DNA from: Cherax quadricarinatus
Taxonomy: Eukaryota; Arthropoda; Malacostraca; Decapoda; Parastacidae
Assembly (NCBI RefSeq): GCF_038502225.1
Contig: NC_091308.1
Location: 24,908,216 to 24,972,215, forward strand
DNA: 64,000 bases
Direction of reading: 5' to 3'
Part shown: one piece after another, positions 21,890-36,000 of the stretch
Position numbering within the stretch: the stretch's first letter is position 1
Layout: each line of letters begins with the position of its first letter
Made by a program: the position numbers and the translations under genes
The notes under the pieces: model-generated
Told to the model about the DNA's origin: nothing
What the model saw: only the letters and a program-made list of their open reading frames with translations
The model's database searches: none

Positions 21890-24800
21890 GTTCCGTGAAC
21901 TATGAAAGTTGCACTACTCACTATAATAATTGCACTACTCACTATGATAGTTGCACTACTCACTATAATAGTTGCACTACGCACTATAATAATTGCGCTA
22001 CTCACTATGATAGTTGCACTACTCACTATGATAGTTGCACTACTCACTATGATAGTTGCACTACTCACTATGATAGTTGCACTACTCACTATAATAATTG
22101 CACTACTCACTATGATAGTTGCACTACTCACTATGATAGTTGCACTACTCACTATGATAGTTGCACTACTCACTATGATAGTTGCACTACTCACTATAAT
22201 AATTGCACTACTCACTATGATAGTTGCACTACTCACTATGATAGTTGCACTACTCACTATGATAGTTGCACTACTCACTATGATAGTTGCACTACTCACT
22301 ATGATAGTTGCACTACTCACTATGATAGCTGCACTACTCACTATGATAGTTGCACTACTCACTATGATAGTTGCACTACTCACTATGATAGTTGCACTAC
22401 TCACTATGATAGTTGCACTACTCACTATGATAGTTGCACTACTCACTATAATAGCTGCACTACTCACTATGATAGTTGCACTACTCACTATGATAGTTGC
22501 ACTACTCACTATGATAGCTGCACTACTATGATAGTTGCACTACTCACTATGATAGTTGCACTACTCACTATGATAGTTGCACTACTCACTATGATAGCTG
22601 CACTACTATGATAGTTGCACTACTCACTATGATAGTTGCACTACTCACTATAATAGTTGCACTACGCACTATAATAATTGCACTACTCACTATGATAGTT
22701 GCACTACTCACTATGATAGTTGCACTACTCACTATGATAGTTGCACTACTCACTATAATAATTGCACTACTCACTATGATAGTTGCACTACTCACTATGA
22801 TAGTTGCACTACTCACTATAATAATTGCACTACTCACTATGATAGTTGCACTACTCACTATGATAGTTGCACTACTCACTATGATAGTTGCACTACTCAC
22901 TATGATAGTTGCACTACTCACTATGATAGCTGCACTACTCACTATGATAGCTGCACTACTATGATAGCTGCACTACTCACTATGATAGTTGCACTACTCA
23001 CTATGATAGCTGCACTACTCACTATGATAGCTGCACTACTCACTATGATAGTTGCACTACTCACTATGATAGTTGCACTACTCACTATGATAGCTGCACT
23101 ACTCACTATGATAGTTGCACTACTCACTATGATAGCTGCACTACTCACTATGATAGCTGCACTACTATGATAGCTGCACTACTCACTATGATAGCTGCAC
23201 TACTCACTATGATAGCTGCACTACTATGATAGTTGCACTACTCACTATGATAGTTGCACTACTCACTATGATAGCTGCACTACTCACTATGATAGCTGCA
23301 CTACTCACTATGATAGTTGCACTACTCACTATGATAGCTGCACTACTATGATAGTTGCACTACTCACTATGATAGTTGCACTACTCACTATGATAGTTGC
23401 ACTACTCACTATGATAGCTGCACTACTCACTATGATAGTTGCACTACTCACTATGATAGTTGCACTACTCACTATGATAGTTGCACTACTCACTATAATA
23501 GTTGCACTACTCACTATGATAGTTGCACTACTCACTATGAAATTTGCACTACTCACTATGAGAGTTGCACTACTCACTATGATAGTTGCACTACTCACTA
23601 TGATAGCTGCACTACTCACTATAATAGCTGCACTACTCACTATAATAGTTGCACTACTCACTATGATAGTTGCACTACTCACTATGAAATTTGCACTACT
23701 CACTATGATAGTTGCACTACTCACTATGATAGTTGCACTACTCACTATGATAGCTGCACTACTCACTATGATAGCTGCACTACTCACTATGGTAGTTGCA
23801 CTACTCACTATGATAGCGGCACTACTCACTATGATAGTTGCACTACTCACTATGATAGCGGCACTACTCACTATGATAGTTGTACTACTCACTATGATAG
23901 TTGCACTACTCACTATAATAGCTGCACTACTCACTATAATAGTTGCACTACTCACTATGATAGTTGCACTACTATGAAATTTGCACTACTCACTATGATA
24001 GTTGCACTACTCACTATGATAGTTGCACTACTCACTATGATACCTGCACTACTCACTATGATAGCTGCACTACTCACTATGATAGTTGCACTACTCACTA
24101 TGATAGCGGCACTACTCACTATGATAGTTGCACTACTCACTATGATAGTTGCACTACTCACTATGATAGCTGCACTACTCACTATGATAGCTGCACTACT
24201 CACTATGATAGTTGCACTACTCACTATGATAGTTGCACTACTCACTATGATAGTTGCACTACTCACTATGATAGTTGCACTACTCACTATGATAGTTGCA
24301 CTACTCACTATGATAGTTGCACTACTCACTTTGATAGTTGCACTATGATAGCTGAACTACTCACTATGATAGTTGCACTACTCACTATGATAGTTGCACT
24401 ACTCACTATGATAGTTGCACTACTCACTATGATAGCTGCACTACTCACTATGATAGCGGCACTACTCACTATGATAGTTGCACTACTCACTATGATAGTT
24501 GCACTACTCACTATGATAGTTGCACTACTCACTATGATAGTTGCACTACTCACTATGATAGCTGCACTACTCACTATGATAGCGGCACTACTCACTATGA
24601 TAGTTGCACTACTCACTATGATAGCTGCACTACTCACTATGATAGCTGCACTACTCACTATGATAGCGGCACTACTCACTATGATAGTTGCACTACTCAC
24701 TATGATAGTTGCACTACTCACTATGATAGTTGCACTACTCACTATGATAGTTGCACTACTCACTATGATAGCTGCACTACTATGATAGTTGCACTACTCA

Positions 24801-27800
24801 CTATGATAGTTGCACTACTCACTATAATAATTGCACTACTATGATAGTTGCACTACTCACTATGATAGTTGCACTACTCACTATGATAGTTGCACTACTC
24901 ACTATGATAGCTGCACTACTCACTATGATAGTTGCACTACTCACTATGATAGTTGCACTACTCACTATGATAGCGGCACTACTCACTATGATAGCGGCAC
25001 TACTCACTATGATAGTTGCACTACTCACTATGATAGCGGCACTACTCACTATGATAGCTGCACTACTCACTATGATAGCGGCACTACTCACTATGATAGT
25101 TGCACTACTCACTATGATAGTTGCACTACTCACAATGATAGCGGCACTACTCACTATGATAGTTGCACTACTCACTATGATAGTTGCACTACTCACAATG
25201 ATAGCGGCACTACTCACTATGATAGTTGCACTACTCACTATGATAGTTGCACTACTCACTATGATAGTTGCACTACTCACTATGATAGTTGCACTACTCA
25301 CTATGATAGTTGCACTACTCACTATGATAGTTGCACTACTCACTATGATAGTTGCACTACTCACTATGATAGCTGCACTACTCACAATGATAGCGGCACT
25401 ACTCACTATGATAGTTGCACTACTCACTATGATAGTTGCACTACTCACTATGATAGTTGCACTACTCACTATGATAGTTGCACTACTCACTATGATAGTT
25501 GCACTACTCACTATGATAGTTGCACTACTCACTATGATAGTTGCACTACTCACTATGATAGTTGCACTACTCACTATGATAGTTGCACTACTCACTATGA
25601 TAGTTGCACTACTCACTATGATAGTTGCACTACTCACTATGATAGTTGCACTACTCACTATGATAGTTGCACTACTCACTATGATAGTTGCACTACTCAC
25701 TATGATAGTTGCACTACTCACTATGATAGCTGCACTACTCACTATGATAGTTGCACTACTCACTATGATAGTTGCACTACTCACTATGATAGTTGCACTA
25801 CTCACTATGATAGCTACACTACTCACAATGATAGCGGCACTACTCACTATGATAGTTGCACTACTCACTATGATAGTTGCACTACTCACTATGATAGTTG
25901 CACTACTCACTATGATAGCTGCACTACTCACTATGATAGTTGCGCTACTAACTATAATAGTTGCACTACTCACTATGATAGTTGCACTACTCACTATGAT
26001 AGTTGCACTACTCACTATGATAGCTGCACTACTCACTATGATAGCGGCACTACTCACTATGATAGTTGCACTACTCACTATGATAGTTGCACTACTCACT
26101 ATGATAGTTGCACTACTCACTATGATAGTTGCACTACTCACTATGATAGTTGCACTACTCACTATGATAGTTGCACTACTCACTATGATAGCGGCACTAC
26201 TCACTATGATAGCGGCACTACTCACTATGATAGTTGCACTACTCACTATGATAGCTGCACTACTCACTATGATAGTTGCACTACTCACTATGATAGTTGC
26301 ACTACTCACTATGATAGCTGCACTACTCACTATGATAGCGGCACTACTCACTATGATAGTTGCACTACTCACTATGATAGCTGCACTACTCACTATGATA
26401 GTTGCACTACTCACTATGATAGTTGCACTACTCACTATGATAGCGGCACTACTCACTATGATAGCTGCACTACTCACTATGATAGCTGCACTACTCACTA
26501 TGATAGCTGCACTACTATGATAGCTGCACTACTCACTATGATAGTTGCACTACTCACTATGATAGCGGCACTACTCACTATGATAGCTGCACTACTCACT
26601 ATGATAGCTGCACTACTCACTATGATAGTTGCACTACTCACTATGATAGCTGCACTACTCACTATGATAGTTGCACTACTCACTATGATAGTTGCACTAC
26701 TCACTATGATAGCTGCACTACTCACTATGATAGTTGCACTACTCACTATGATAGTTGCACTACTCACTATGATAGCTGCACTACTCACTATGATAGCGGC
26801 ACTACTCACTATGATAGTTGCACTACTCACTATGATAGTTGCACTACTCACTATGATAGTTGCACTACTCACTATGATAGCGGCACTACTCACTATGATA
26901 GCTGCACTACTCACTATGATAGCTGCACTACTCACTATGATAGCTGCACTACTATGATAGCTGCACTACTCACTATGATAGCGGCACTACTCACTATGAT
27001 AGTTGCACTACTCACTATGATAGTTGCACTACTCACTATGATAGTTGCACTACTCACTATGATAGTTGCACTACTCACTATGATAGTTGCACTACTCACT
27101 ATGATAGCTGCACTACTCACTATGATAGTTGCACTACTCACTATGATAGTTGCACTACTCACTATGATAGCTGCACTACTCACTATGATAGTTGCACTAC
27201 TCACTATGATAGTTGCACTACTCACTATGATAGCTGCACTACTCACTATGATAGTTGCACTACTCACTATGATAGTTGCACTACTCACTATGATAGCTGC
27301 ACTACTCACTATGATAGCGGCACTACTCACTATGATAGTTGCACTACTCACTATGATAGTTGCACTACTCACTATGATAGTTGCACTACTCACTATGATA
27401 GCGGCACTACTCACTATGATAGCTGCACTACTCACTATGATAGCTGCACTACTCACTATGATAGCTGCACTACTATGATAGCTGCACTACTCACTATGAT
27501 AGCGGCACTACTCACTATGATAGTTGCACTACTCACTATGATAGTTGCACTACTCACTATGATAGTTGCACTACTCACTATGATAGTTGCACTACTCACT
27601 ATGATAGTTGCACTACTCACTATGATAGCGGCACTACTCACTATGATAGCTGCACTACTCACTATGATAGCTGCACTACTCACTATGATAGCTGCACTAC
27701 TATGATAGCTGCACTACTCACTATGATAGCGGCACTACTCACTATGATAGTTGCACTACTCACTATGATAGTTGCACTACTCACTATGATAGTTGCACTA

Positions 27801-28408
27801 CTCACTATGATAGCTGCACTACTCACTATGATAGTTGCACTACTCACTATGATAGTTGCACTACTCACTATGATAGTTGCACTACTCACTATGATAGTTG
27901 CACTACTCACTATGATAGCGGCACTACTCACTATGATAGCTGCACTACTCACTATGATAGCTGCACTACTCACTATGATAGCTGCACTACTATGATAGCT
28001 GCACTACTCACTATGATAGCGGCACTACTCACTATGATAGTTGCACTACTCACTATGATAGTTGCACTACTCACTATGATAGTTGCACTACTCACTATGA
28101 TAGTTGCACTACTCACTATGATAGTTGCACTACTCACTATGATAGCGGCACTACTCACTATGATAGCTGCACTACTCACTATGATAGCTGCACTACTCAC
28201 TATGATAGCTGCACTACTATGATAGCTGCACTACTCACTATGATAGCGGCACTACTCACTATGATAGTTGCACTACTCACTATGATAGTTGCACTACTCA
28301 CTATGATAGTTGCACTACTCACTATGATAGCTGCACTACTCACTATGATAGCGGCACTACTCACTATGATAGTTGCACTACTCACTATGATAGTTGCACT
28401 ACTCAGTG
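21890..28408. repeat. 21-bp satellite array, about 310 copies, with higher-order structure
   Basis: The unit contains CTCACTATGATAGTTGC plus ACTA; variants are TAGCTGC, TAGCGGC, and ATAATAATT or ATGAAATTT early in the array. A shortened 17-bp unit (four bases missing) recurs. In the last 1.9 kb the short units are spaced 437, 521, 227, 290 and 227 bp (21-, 25-, 11-, 14- and 11-unit blocks). Since 21 is a multiple of three, all units stay open on both strands, giving frames up to 708 codons of MIVALLT, TTHYDSC or IIVSSAT repeats. These are not considered genes: frames shift at each 17-bp unit and there are no flanking coding features. Confidence 0.97.
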
Positions 28409-28544
28409 TTAAATAATCTTGAGAGTGACTGAAGAAGCGTGTCCAGGTATTGATCACAACGTCAGTCTCTCCTTCGCTCACTCTTAATTTTCCTCACCGA
28501 AAAACGTATTTCAAGCCATGACCAGTTTTTACTTAACGTTTCCT
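28409..28544. other. Short unique spacer between two arrays
   Basis: About 135 bp of non-repetitive sequence separates the 21-bp and 27-bp arrays. Nothing recognised. Confidence 0.6.
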
Positions 28545-30035
28545 GCCGCCCCAGTCACCAGCTGTGCCACTACTGCTCCAGTCACCAGCTGTGACACTGC
28601 TGCTCCAGTCACCAGCTGTGTCACTGCTGCTCCAGTCACCAGCTGTACCACTGCTGCTCCAGTCACCAGCTGTACCACTGCTGCTCCAGTCACCAGCTGT
28701 ACCACTGCTGCACCAGTCACCAGCTGTACCACTGCTGCTCCAGTCACCAGCTGTACCACTGCTGCCCGTCACCAGCTGTACCACTGCTGCACCAGTCACC
28801 AGCCACCAGCTTTACCACTGCTGCACCAGTCACCAGCTGTACCACTGTTGCACCATTCACCAGCTGCACCACTGCTGCTTCATTGCTGCACCAGTCACCA
28901 GCTGCACTACTGATGCTTCACTGCTGCACCAGTCACCAGCTGTACCACTGCTGCACCAGTCACCAACTGTACCACTGTTGCACCAGTCACCAGCTGCACT
29001 ACTGATGCTTCACTGCTGCACCAGTCACCAGCTGTACCGCTGCTGCACCAGTCACCAGCTGCACCACTGATGTTTCACTGCTGCACCAGTCACCAGCTGT
29101 ACCACTGATGCTTCACTGCTGCACCAGTCACCAGCTGCACCACTGATGCTTCACTGCTGCACCAGTCACCAGCTGTACCACTGTTGCACTAGTCACCAGC
29201 TGTACCACTGCTGCACCAGTCACCAGCTGTACCACTGCTGCACCAGTCACCAGCTGCACCACTGATGCTTCACTGCTGCACCAGTCACCAGCTGCACCAC
29301 TGATGCTTCACTGCTGCACCAGTCGCCAGCTGTACCACTGCTGCCAGTCACCAGCTGTACCACTGCTGCACCAGTCACCAGCTGTACCACTGCTGCACCA
29401 GTCACCAGCTGCACCAATGATGCTTCACTGCTGCACCAGTCACCAGCTGTACCACTGCTGCCAGTCACCAGCTGTACACTGCTGCCAGTCACCAGCTGTA
29501 CCACTGCTGCACCAATCACCAGCTGTACCACTGCTGCACCAGTCACCAGCTGCACAACTGATGCTTCACTGCTGTACCAGTCACCAGCTGTACCACTGCT
29601 GCACCAGTCACCAGCTGCACAACTGATGCTTCACTGCTGCACCAGTCACCAGCTGTACCACTGCTGCACCAGTCACCAGCTGCACAACTGATGCTTCACT
29701 GCTGCACCAGTCACCAGCTGTACCACTGCTGCACCAGTCACCAGCTGTACCACTGCTGCACCAGTCACCAGCTGTACCACTGCTGCACCAGTCACCAGCT
29801 GTACCACTGCTGCACCAGTCACCAGCTGTACCACTGCTGCACCAGTCACCAGCTGTACCACTGTTGCACCAGTCACCAGCTGTACCACTGTTGCACCAGT
29901 CACCAGCTGTACCACTGCTGCTCCAGTCACCAGCTGTACCACTGTTGCACCAGTCACCAGCTGTACCAATGTTGCACCAGTCACCAGCTGTACCACTGTT
30001 GCACCAGTCACCAGCTGTACCACTGCTGCTTCACG
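28545..30035. repeat. 27-bp minisatellite array (about 55 units)
   Basis: The unit contains 'ccagtcaccagctgtaccac' plus 'tgctgca'. Many units carry an inserted 'tgatgcttcactgctgca' form, giving mixed 27-bp and longer units in the middle (28870-29710), while the last 330 bp is homogeneous. Each unit carries CAGCTG. Open frames (VTSCTTAAP on plus, VVQLVTGAA on minus) follow from 27 = 9 x 3. Confidence 0.95.
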
Positions 30036-30329
30036 TCTCATCAATACATTAACTACCTTCACATGCTCTAGTTTCTATGAGAAAAATCACAAGCCAAATT
30101 TCCTGACAACTTGCTGATCCTGTGGTGTGCAAAACCATAGATGTTTGTACCTATTACCATATACGATGGTACCAACTAACATGTGGATGTGGTTGCCGTT
30201 GAGCGTATAGTGGCTCACTGTTTTACCAGTCAGTGTGGGTAGTGACCATCCCACATTTCAGTCCACTCCAAGACGTGGCACTAAAACATTTACATAATAC
30301 AACAAAATCAGATTTCCTAGATTTTCATA
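30036..30329. other. Unassigned sequence
   Basis: No gene or repeat recognised apart from a few short inverted pairs such as 'accatatacgatggt' at about 30156-30170. Confidence 0.4.
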
Positions 30330-30403
30330 AATTAGACACATGTGCAACGATTGGGTATTTTTATTGAGGATACACAATCGTTGCACTTGTGTCTAATTTA
30401 TCA
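30327..30403. mobile_element. Miniature palindromic element (outer ends only)
   Basis: 'aaattagacacatgtgcaac' at the left and 'gttgcacttgtgtctaattt' at the right are near-perfect inverted repeats around 'gattgggtatttttattgaggatacacaatc'. The left side matches the outer arm of the large palindrome (taagacacatatgcaacag, ttaggtatctttattg). The hammerhead-like middle is missing, as in an internal-deletion derivative. Confidence 0.7.
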
Positions 30404-30448
30404 ACTTCTCGGTTCCCGAACCATTTATCTTCATTCTTATATTTTGTC

Positions 30449-30640
30449 GCCGAAGCGGCTAGCTCAATGTGCACCCGATATCCATCCTGTGAACGGTAGG
30501 ACAAGAGCATATGGATACATAAAAGGCCTAGAAACTACAGTAGGCCTCAAAAAGGGTTAATTGAAGTATATCTAGATTTACATCAACAATTATTTTAACC
30601 GTTGCAAGTAAATCTAGGATATTTGCTAAACATGATTCAT
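30449..30640. repeat. Dispersed repeat R1, copy 2
   Basis: Second copy of the repeat at 508-690, with the same block order (gccgaagcggctagctcaat ... ggtagg ... gcatatggatacataaaagg ... gggttaattgaagtatatct). It directly follows the miniature palindromic element. Confidence 0.6.
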
Positions 30641-30997
30641 ATTTAATATTTGCTAATACAGTACTATGACATATCACATAGATAACTATCCAGTATCAGT
30701 AGCATCACACATTACTACAATATTTGAGTATTAGGTAACAAGATTGCTTAGCATAAGATCACGAGTTACAGCAGCCCAGAACACCGTGAATGCGCACTCT
30801 GCAAGCAAATTGCTGACTTAATATACAAAGAGTCTGCAATAGCTCTGGACAAGTGTGGTCATGGCGTAACAGCACATGAGTGTACGAAAGGAGTAACAAC
30901 GTAATTCTGGAAGGACTGGTTACAAAGCAATACAGTAAAATTACTGTTTACGAGAGCAAGTTGCACTGCAGACTGTGCAACATCTGCAAAACATCCT
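30641..30997. other. Unassigned sequence
   Basis: AT-rich, no supported gene. Confidence 0.4.
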
Positions 30998-31455
30998 TCA
31001 GAGTGCAGACACTATACTTCCCACCTCCACCCTTCCTGCAGAGTGCAGGCACTATACTTCCCACCTCCACCCTTCCTGCAGAGTGCAGGCACTATACTTC
31101 CCACCTCCACCCTTCCTGCAGAGTGCAGGCACTATACTTCCCACCTCCACCCTTCCTGCAGAGTGCAGGCACTATACTTCCCACCTCCACCCTTCCTGCA
31201 GAGTGCAGGCACTATACTTCCCACCTCCACCCTTCCTGCAGAGTGCAGGCACTATACTTCCCACCTCCACCCTTCCTGCAGAGTGCAGGCACTATACTTC
31301 CCACCTCCACCCTTCCTGCAGAGTGCAGACACTATACTTCCCACCTCCACCCTTCCTGCAGAGTGCAGACACTATACTTCCCACCTCCACCCTTCCTGCA
31401 GAGTGCAGGCACTAGATTTTCAACCTCCAACCTTCCTTCAGAGTGCAGACACTAT
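30998..31455. repeat. 40-bp minisatellite (about 11 copies)
   Basis: The unit contains 'cactatacttcccacctcca' followed by 'cccttcctgcagagtgcagg'. Internal copies are almost identical (only CAGGC/CAGAC differences) while the outer copies are diverged. Forty is not a multiple of three, so all three plus frames give the same 40-residue pattern. Confidence 0.95.
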
Positions 31456-32227
31456 ATCTCCAAGGCACAAATAAGGATAACCTCAAATTCAAAATTCAAA
31501 AATATATTTTCACGTGATACACTGTACAGAAATAGGTGACTTATGATTATGCATGGAGAAAGTTCATGGTTTTGCAGATCATTTAAGACAATAGTGACAA
31601 TAAACATTATATGTATGTACGGAAGGACATTAAAGTTATACAAACAACAGAGTAAATGAATATGTAACAAATGTATATATAAGACACAGTATATCATTAT
31701 ACGGTTCACCCCCCCCCCTCCCAGGATAAAATCGATTCTCAGGGGCACCCAACACCCCAATCACCCCGCTCTCCCCCCGGGTGCCCACGAACTCCCCCTT
31801 AGCTGTCACTCTTCCCCTCCCTGCAACATCAACAACCACAGCTCCCTGCCCCTCAACATCCACCACACCCTGACATTAAATTCCTGCCTACAATGTGTTT
31901 TTTGGGGGATTGGAAGAGGGCAGGGTAAGGGAAAGGGGAACGGAAAAGGGCAGGGTTGGGGAAAGGGAGAGGAGAGGACAGGGGAGAAGGGAAAGATAGA
32001 AAGAGAGGTGAAAAAGATGTTACTCAGCTGACACAAATGGCTACAATTACCACTGTAACTTGTTTAGTTATCAAAACTTTGGGGATCAGTCTCTGGTGCC
32101 ATTGTCTGCCCCTGTAATCTTTTCACTGCCGCCCACGCCATGGGTATAGTGTGTGTAATAGAGATATTAAACTCACTTCCCAGACATTTTGATCAGAAAA
32201 AATAATCTAGACTCTAGAGAGCATCAC
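31456..32227. other. Unassigned sequence with C- and G-rich tracts
   Basis: C tract at about 31708-31722 and a purine-rich 'ggaaaggggaacggaaaagg' region at 31910-32010. No supported gene. Confidence 0.4.
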
Positions 32228-32345
32228 AGCCAGTGGACACCAGCTGGGGATGCCAGATGGACACCAGCTGGGGATGCCAGATGGACACCAGCTGGAGACG
32301 CCAGGTGGACACCAGTTGCAAATACCAGGTGGTCACCAGTTGCTG
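32228..32345. repeat. 24-bp minisatellite (about 5 copies)
   Basis: The unit contains 'ggacaccagctggggatgcc' plus 'agat', degenerating towards the right. Confidence 0.9.
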
Positions 32346-32349
32346 ACAT

Positions 32350-32523
32350 ACGATATGTAGGAGAGACGGAGGGTGTGTGGAAGGGACGGAGAACGTGTGG
32401 AAGGGACGGAAAACGCATGAAAGGGACGGAGAACGTGTGAAAGTTACGGAGAACGTGTGAAAGGGACGGAGTGTGTGTGGAAGGGACGGGGTGTGTGTGT
32501 GTGTGTGTGTGTGTGGAAGGGAC

Positions 32524-32602
<79 letters not shown>

Positions 32603-32630
32603 AAAGGACGGAGGGTGTGTTCTCAGTAGT
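32350..32630. repeat. 19-20-bp minisatellite merging into (GT)n
   Basis: Units 'gtgtggaagggacggagaac' become 'gtgtgtggaagggacggg', with the GTGT part expanded into (GT)n at 32490-32510 and 32526-32600. Related units occur at 32900-32940 and 37955-37975. Confidence 0.85.
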
Positions 32631-33086
32631 AGTAACCAGTTACCAGTAACCAGTGTACCAGTAGATGACTCACTACCAACCGTCTCTGCGTGAATCACTG
32701 GCTGTATTCATATTGTTGCTGACCTAGCAGGATTTCAAGCGCCCCCTCGCCCATGGGCACTCCTCAGTCAGTCTAGCCAAGGGGCAGAGAGAGGCAGGTT
32801 CGGCTGTGGCGCCCTTCCTCATACTTCAGTTACAATATACGTACTTCCAGCCTACGTGAGTATTTTTACCCAATCCACGTGTTCGAACCCCACATGATAG
32901 TGTGGAAGGAACGGGGTGTGTGTGAAAGAGACGGTGTGTGGAGAAATTTTCTCCAAGGGGGCAACGACCCCCCCTCTCAGGCGGTGATCCCTCTCAAGGA
33001 GGGCTAAGACCCCTCTACTTTCCACACTGGAGAGCAGGAGAGGGTCCTGCTCTATTTTTTTTTACACTAGCAGAGATGAAGCTCAC
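32631..33086. other. Unassigned sequence
   Basis: No gene recognised. 'ttcgaaccccacat' near 32883 resembles a tRNA T-arm, but no acceptor or anticodon arm accompanies it. Confidence 0.4.
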
Positions 33087-36000
33087 ATATCTTACAACCA
33101 AGCATCCTGCTCTCAGCTGTCTTACAACCAAGCATTCTTCTTTCAGCTGTCTTACAACCAAGCATTCTTCTTTCAGCTGTCTTACAACCAAGCATTCTTC
33201 TTTCAGCTGTCTTACAACCAAGCATCCTTCTTTCAGCTGTCTTACAAACAAGCATTCTTCTTTCAGCTGTCTTACAACCAAGCATCCTTCTTTCAGCTGT
33301 CTTACAACCAAGCATTCTTCTTTCAGCTGTCTTACAACCAAGCATTCTTCTTTCAGCTGTCTTACAACCAAGCATTCTTCTTTCAGCTGTCTTACAACCA
33401 AGCATTCTTCTTTCAGCTGTCATACAACCAAGCATTCTTCTTTCAGCTGTCATACAACCAAGCATTCTTCTTTCAGCTGTCTTACAACCAAGCATTCTTC
33501 TTTCAGCTGTCTTACAACCAAGCATTCTTCTTTCAGCTGTCTTACAACCAAGCATTCTTCTTTCAGCTGTCTTACAACCAAGCATTCTTCTTTCAGCTGT
33601 CTTACAACCAAGCATTCTTCTTTCAGCTGTCTTACAACCAAGCATTCTTCTTTCAGCTGTCTTACAACCAAGCATTCTTCTTTCAGCTGTCTTACAACCA
33701 AGCATTCTTCTTTCAGCTGTCTTACAACCAAGCATTCTTCTTTCAGCTGTCTTACAACCAAGCATTCTTCTTTCAGCTGTCTTACAACCAAGCATTCTTC
33801 TTTCAGCTGTCTTACAACCAAGCATTCTTCTTTCAGCTGTCTTACAACCAAGCATTCTTCTTTCAGCTGTCTTACAACCAAGCATTCTTCTTTCAGCTGT
33901 CTTACAACCAAGCATTCTTCTTTCAGCTGTCTTACAACCAAGCATTCTTCTTTCAACTGTCTTACAACCAAGTATCCTTCTTTCAGCTGTCTTACAACCA
34001 AGCATTCTTCTTTCAGCTGTCTTACAACCAAGCATTCTTCTTTCAGCTGTCTTACAACCAAGCATTCTTCTTTCAGCTGTCTTACAACCAAGCATTCTTC
34101 TTTCAGCTGTCTTACAACCAAGCATTCTTCTTTCAGCTGTCTTACAACCAAGCATTCTTCTTTCAGCTGTCTTACAACCAAGCATTCTTCTTTCAGCTGT
34201 CTTACAACCAAGCATTCTTCTTTCAGCTGTCTTACAACCAAGTATCCTTCTTTCAGCTGTCTTACAACCAAGCATTCTTCTTTCAGCTGTCTTACAACCA
34301 AGTATCCTTCTTTCAGCTGTCTTACAACCAAGCATCCTTCTTTCAGCTGTCTTACAACCAAGCATTCTTCTTTCAGCTGTCATACAACCAAGCATCCTTC
34401 TTTCAGCTGTCTTACAACCAAGCATTCTTCTTTCAGCTGTCTTACAACCAAGCATTCTTCTTTCAGCTGTCTTACAACCAAGCATTCTTCTTTCAGCTGT
34501 CTTACAACCAAGTATCCTTCTTTCAGCTGTCTTACAACCAAGTATCCTTCTTTCAGCTGTCATACAACCAAGCATCCTTCTTTCAGCTGTCATACAACCA
34601 AGCATCCTTCTTTCAGCTGTCTTACAACCAAGCATTCTTCTTTCAGCTGTCTTACAACCAAGTATCCTTCTTTCAGCTGTCATACAACCAAGCATCCTTC
34701 TTTCAGCTGTCTTACAACCAAGCATCCTTCTTTCAGCTGTCATACAACCAAGCATCCTTCTTTCAGCTGTCTTACAACCAAGTATCCTTCTTTCAGCTGT
34801 CTTACAACCAAGTATCCTTCTTTCAGCTGTCATACAACCAAGCATCCTTCTTTCAGCTGTCATACAACCAAGCATCCTTCTTTCAGCTGTCTTACAACCA
34901 AGTATCCTTCTTTCAGCTGTCTTACAACCAAGTATCCTTCTTTCAGCTGTCATACAACCAAGCATCCTTCTTTCAGCTGTCATACAACCAAGCATTCTTC
35001 TTTCAGCTGTCTTACAACCAAGTATCCTTCTTTCAGCTGTCTTACAACCAAGTATCCTTCTTTCAGCTGTCATACAACCAAGCATCCTTCTTTCAGCTGT
35101 CTTACAACCAAGCATTCTTCTTTCAGCTGTCTTACAACCAAGCATCCTGCTCTCAGCTGTCTTACAACCAAGCATTCTTCTTTCAGCTGTCTTACAACCA
35201 AGCATCCTGCTCTCAGCTGTCTTACAACCAAGCATTCTTCTTTCAGCTGTCTTACAACCAAGCATCCTGCTCTCAGCTGTCTTACAACCAAGCATTCTTC
35301 TTTCAGCTGTCTTACAACCAAGCATTCTTCTTTCAGCTGTCTTACAACCAAGTATCCTTCTCTCAGCTGTCTTACAACCAAGCATCCTTCTCTCAGCTGT
35401 CTTACAACCAAGCATGTCTTACAAACAAGCATTCTTCTTTCAGCTGTCTTACAACCAAGCATCCTTCTTTCAGCTGTCTTACAACCAAGCATCCTTCTTT
35501 CAGCTGTCTTACAACCAAGCATCCTTCTTTCAGCTGTCTTACAACCAAGCATTCTTCTTTCAGCTGTCTTACAACCATGCATTCTTCTTTCAGCTGTCTT
35601 ACAACCAAGTATCCTTCTCTCAGCTGTCTTACAACCAAGCATCCTTCTTTCAGCTGTCTTACAACCAAGTATCCTTCTCTCAGCTGTCTTACAACCAAGC
35701 ATTCTTCTTTCAGCTGTCTTACAACCAAGCATCCTGCTCTCAGCTGTCTTACAACCAAGCATCCTTCTTTCAGCTGTCTTACAACCAAGCATCCTGCTCT
35801 CAGCTGTCTTACAACCAAGCATCCTTCTTTCAGCTGTCTTACAACCAAGCATCCTTCTTTCAGCTGTCTTACAACCAAGCATCCTTCTTTCAGCTGTCTT
35901 ACAACCAAGCATCCTGCTCTCAGCTGTCTTACAACCAAGCATCCTGCTCTCAGCTGTCTTACAACCAAGCATCCTTCTTTCAGCTGTCTTACAACCAAGC

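Noticed and set aside
24831..26957. 708-codon and 559-codon open frames
   Set aside because: A 21-bp satellite unit divisible by three keeps all frames open. Frames change at each 17-bp unit.
21890..28408. CRISPR-like array
   Set aside because: Units are contiguous with no unique spacers, and the window is clearly eukaryotic.
32875..32900. tRNA T-arm-like 'ttcgaacccc'
   Set aside because: No matching acceptor stem, D-arm or anticodon loop can be placed around it.
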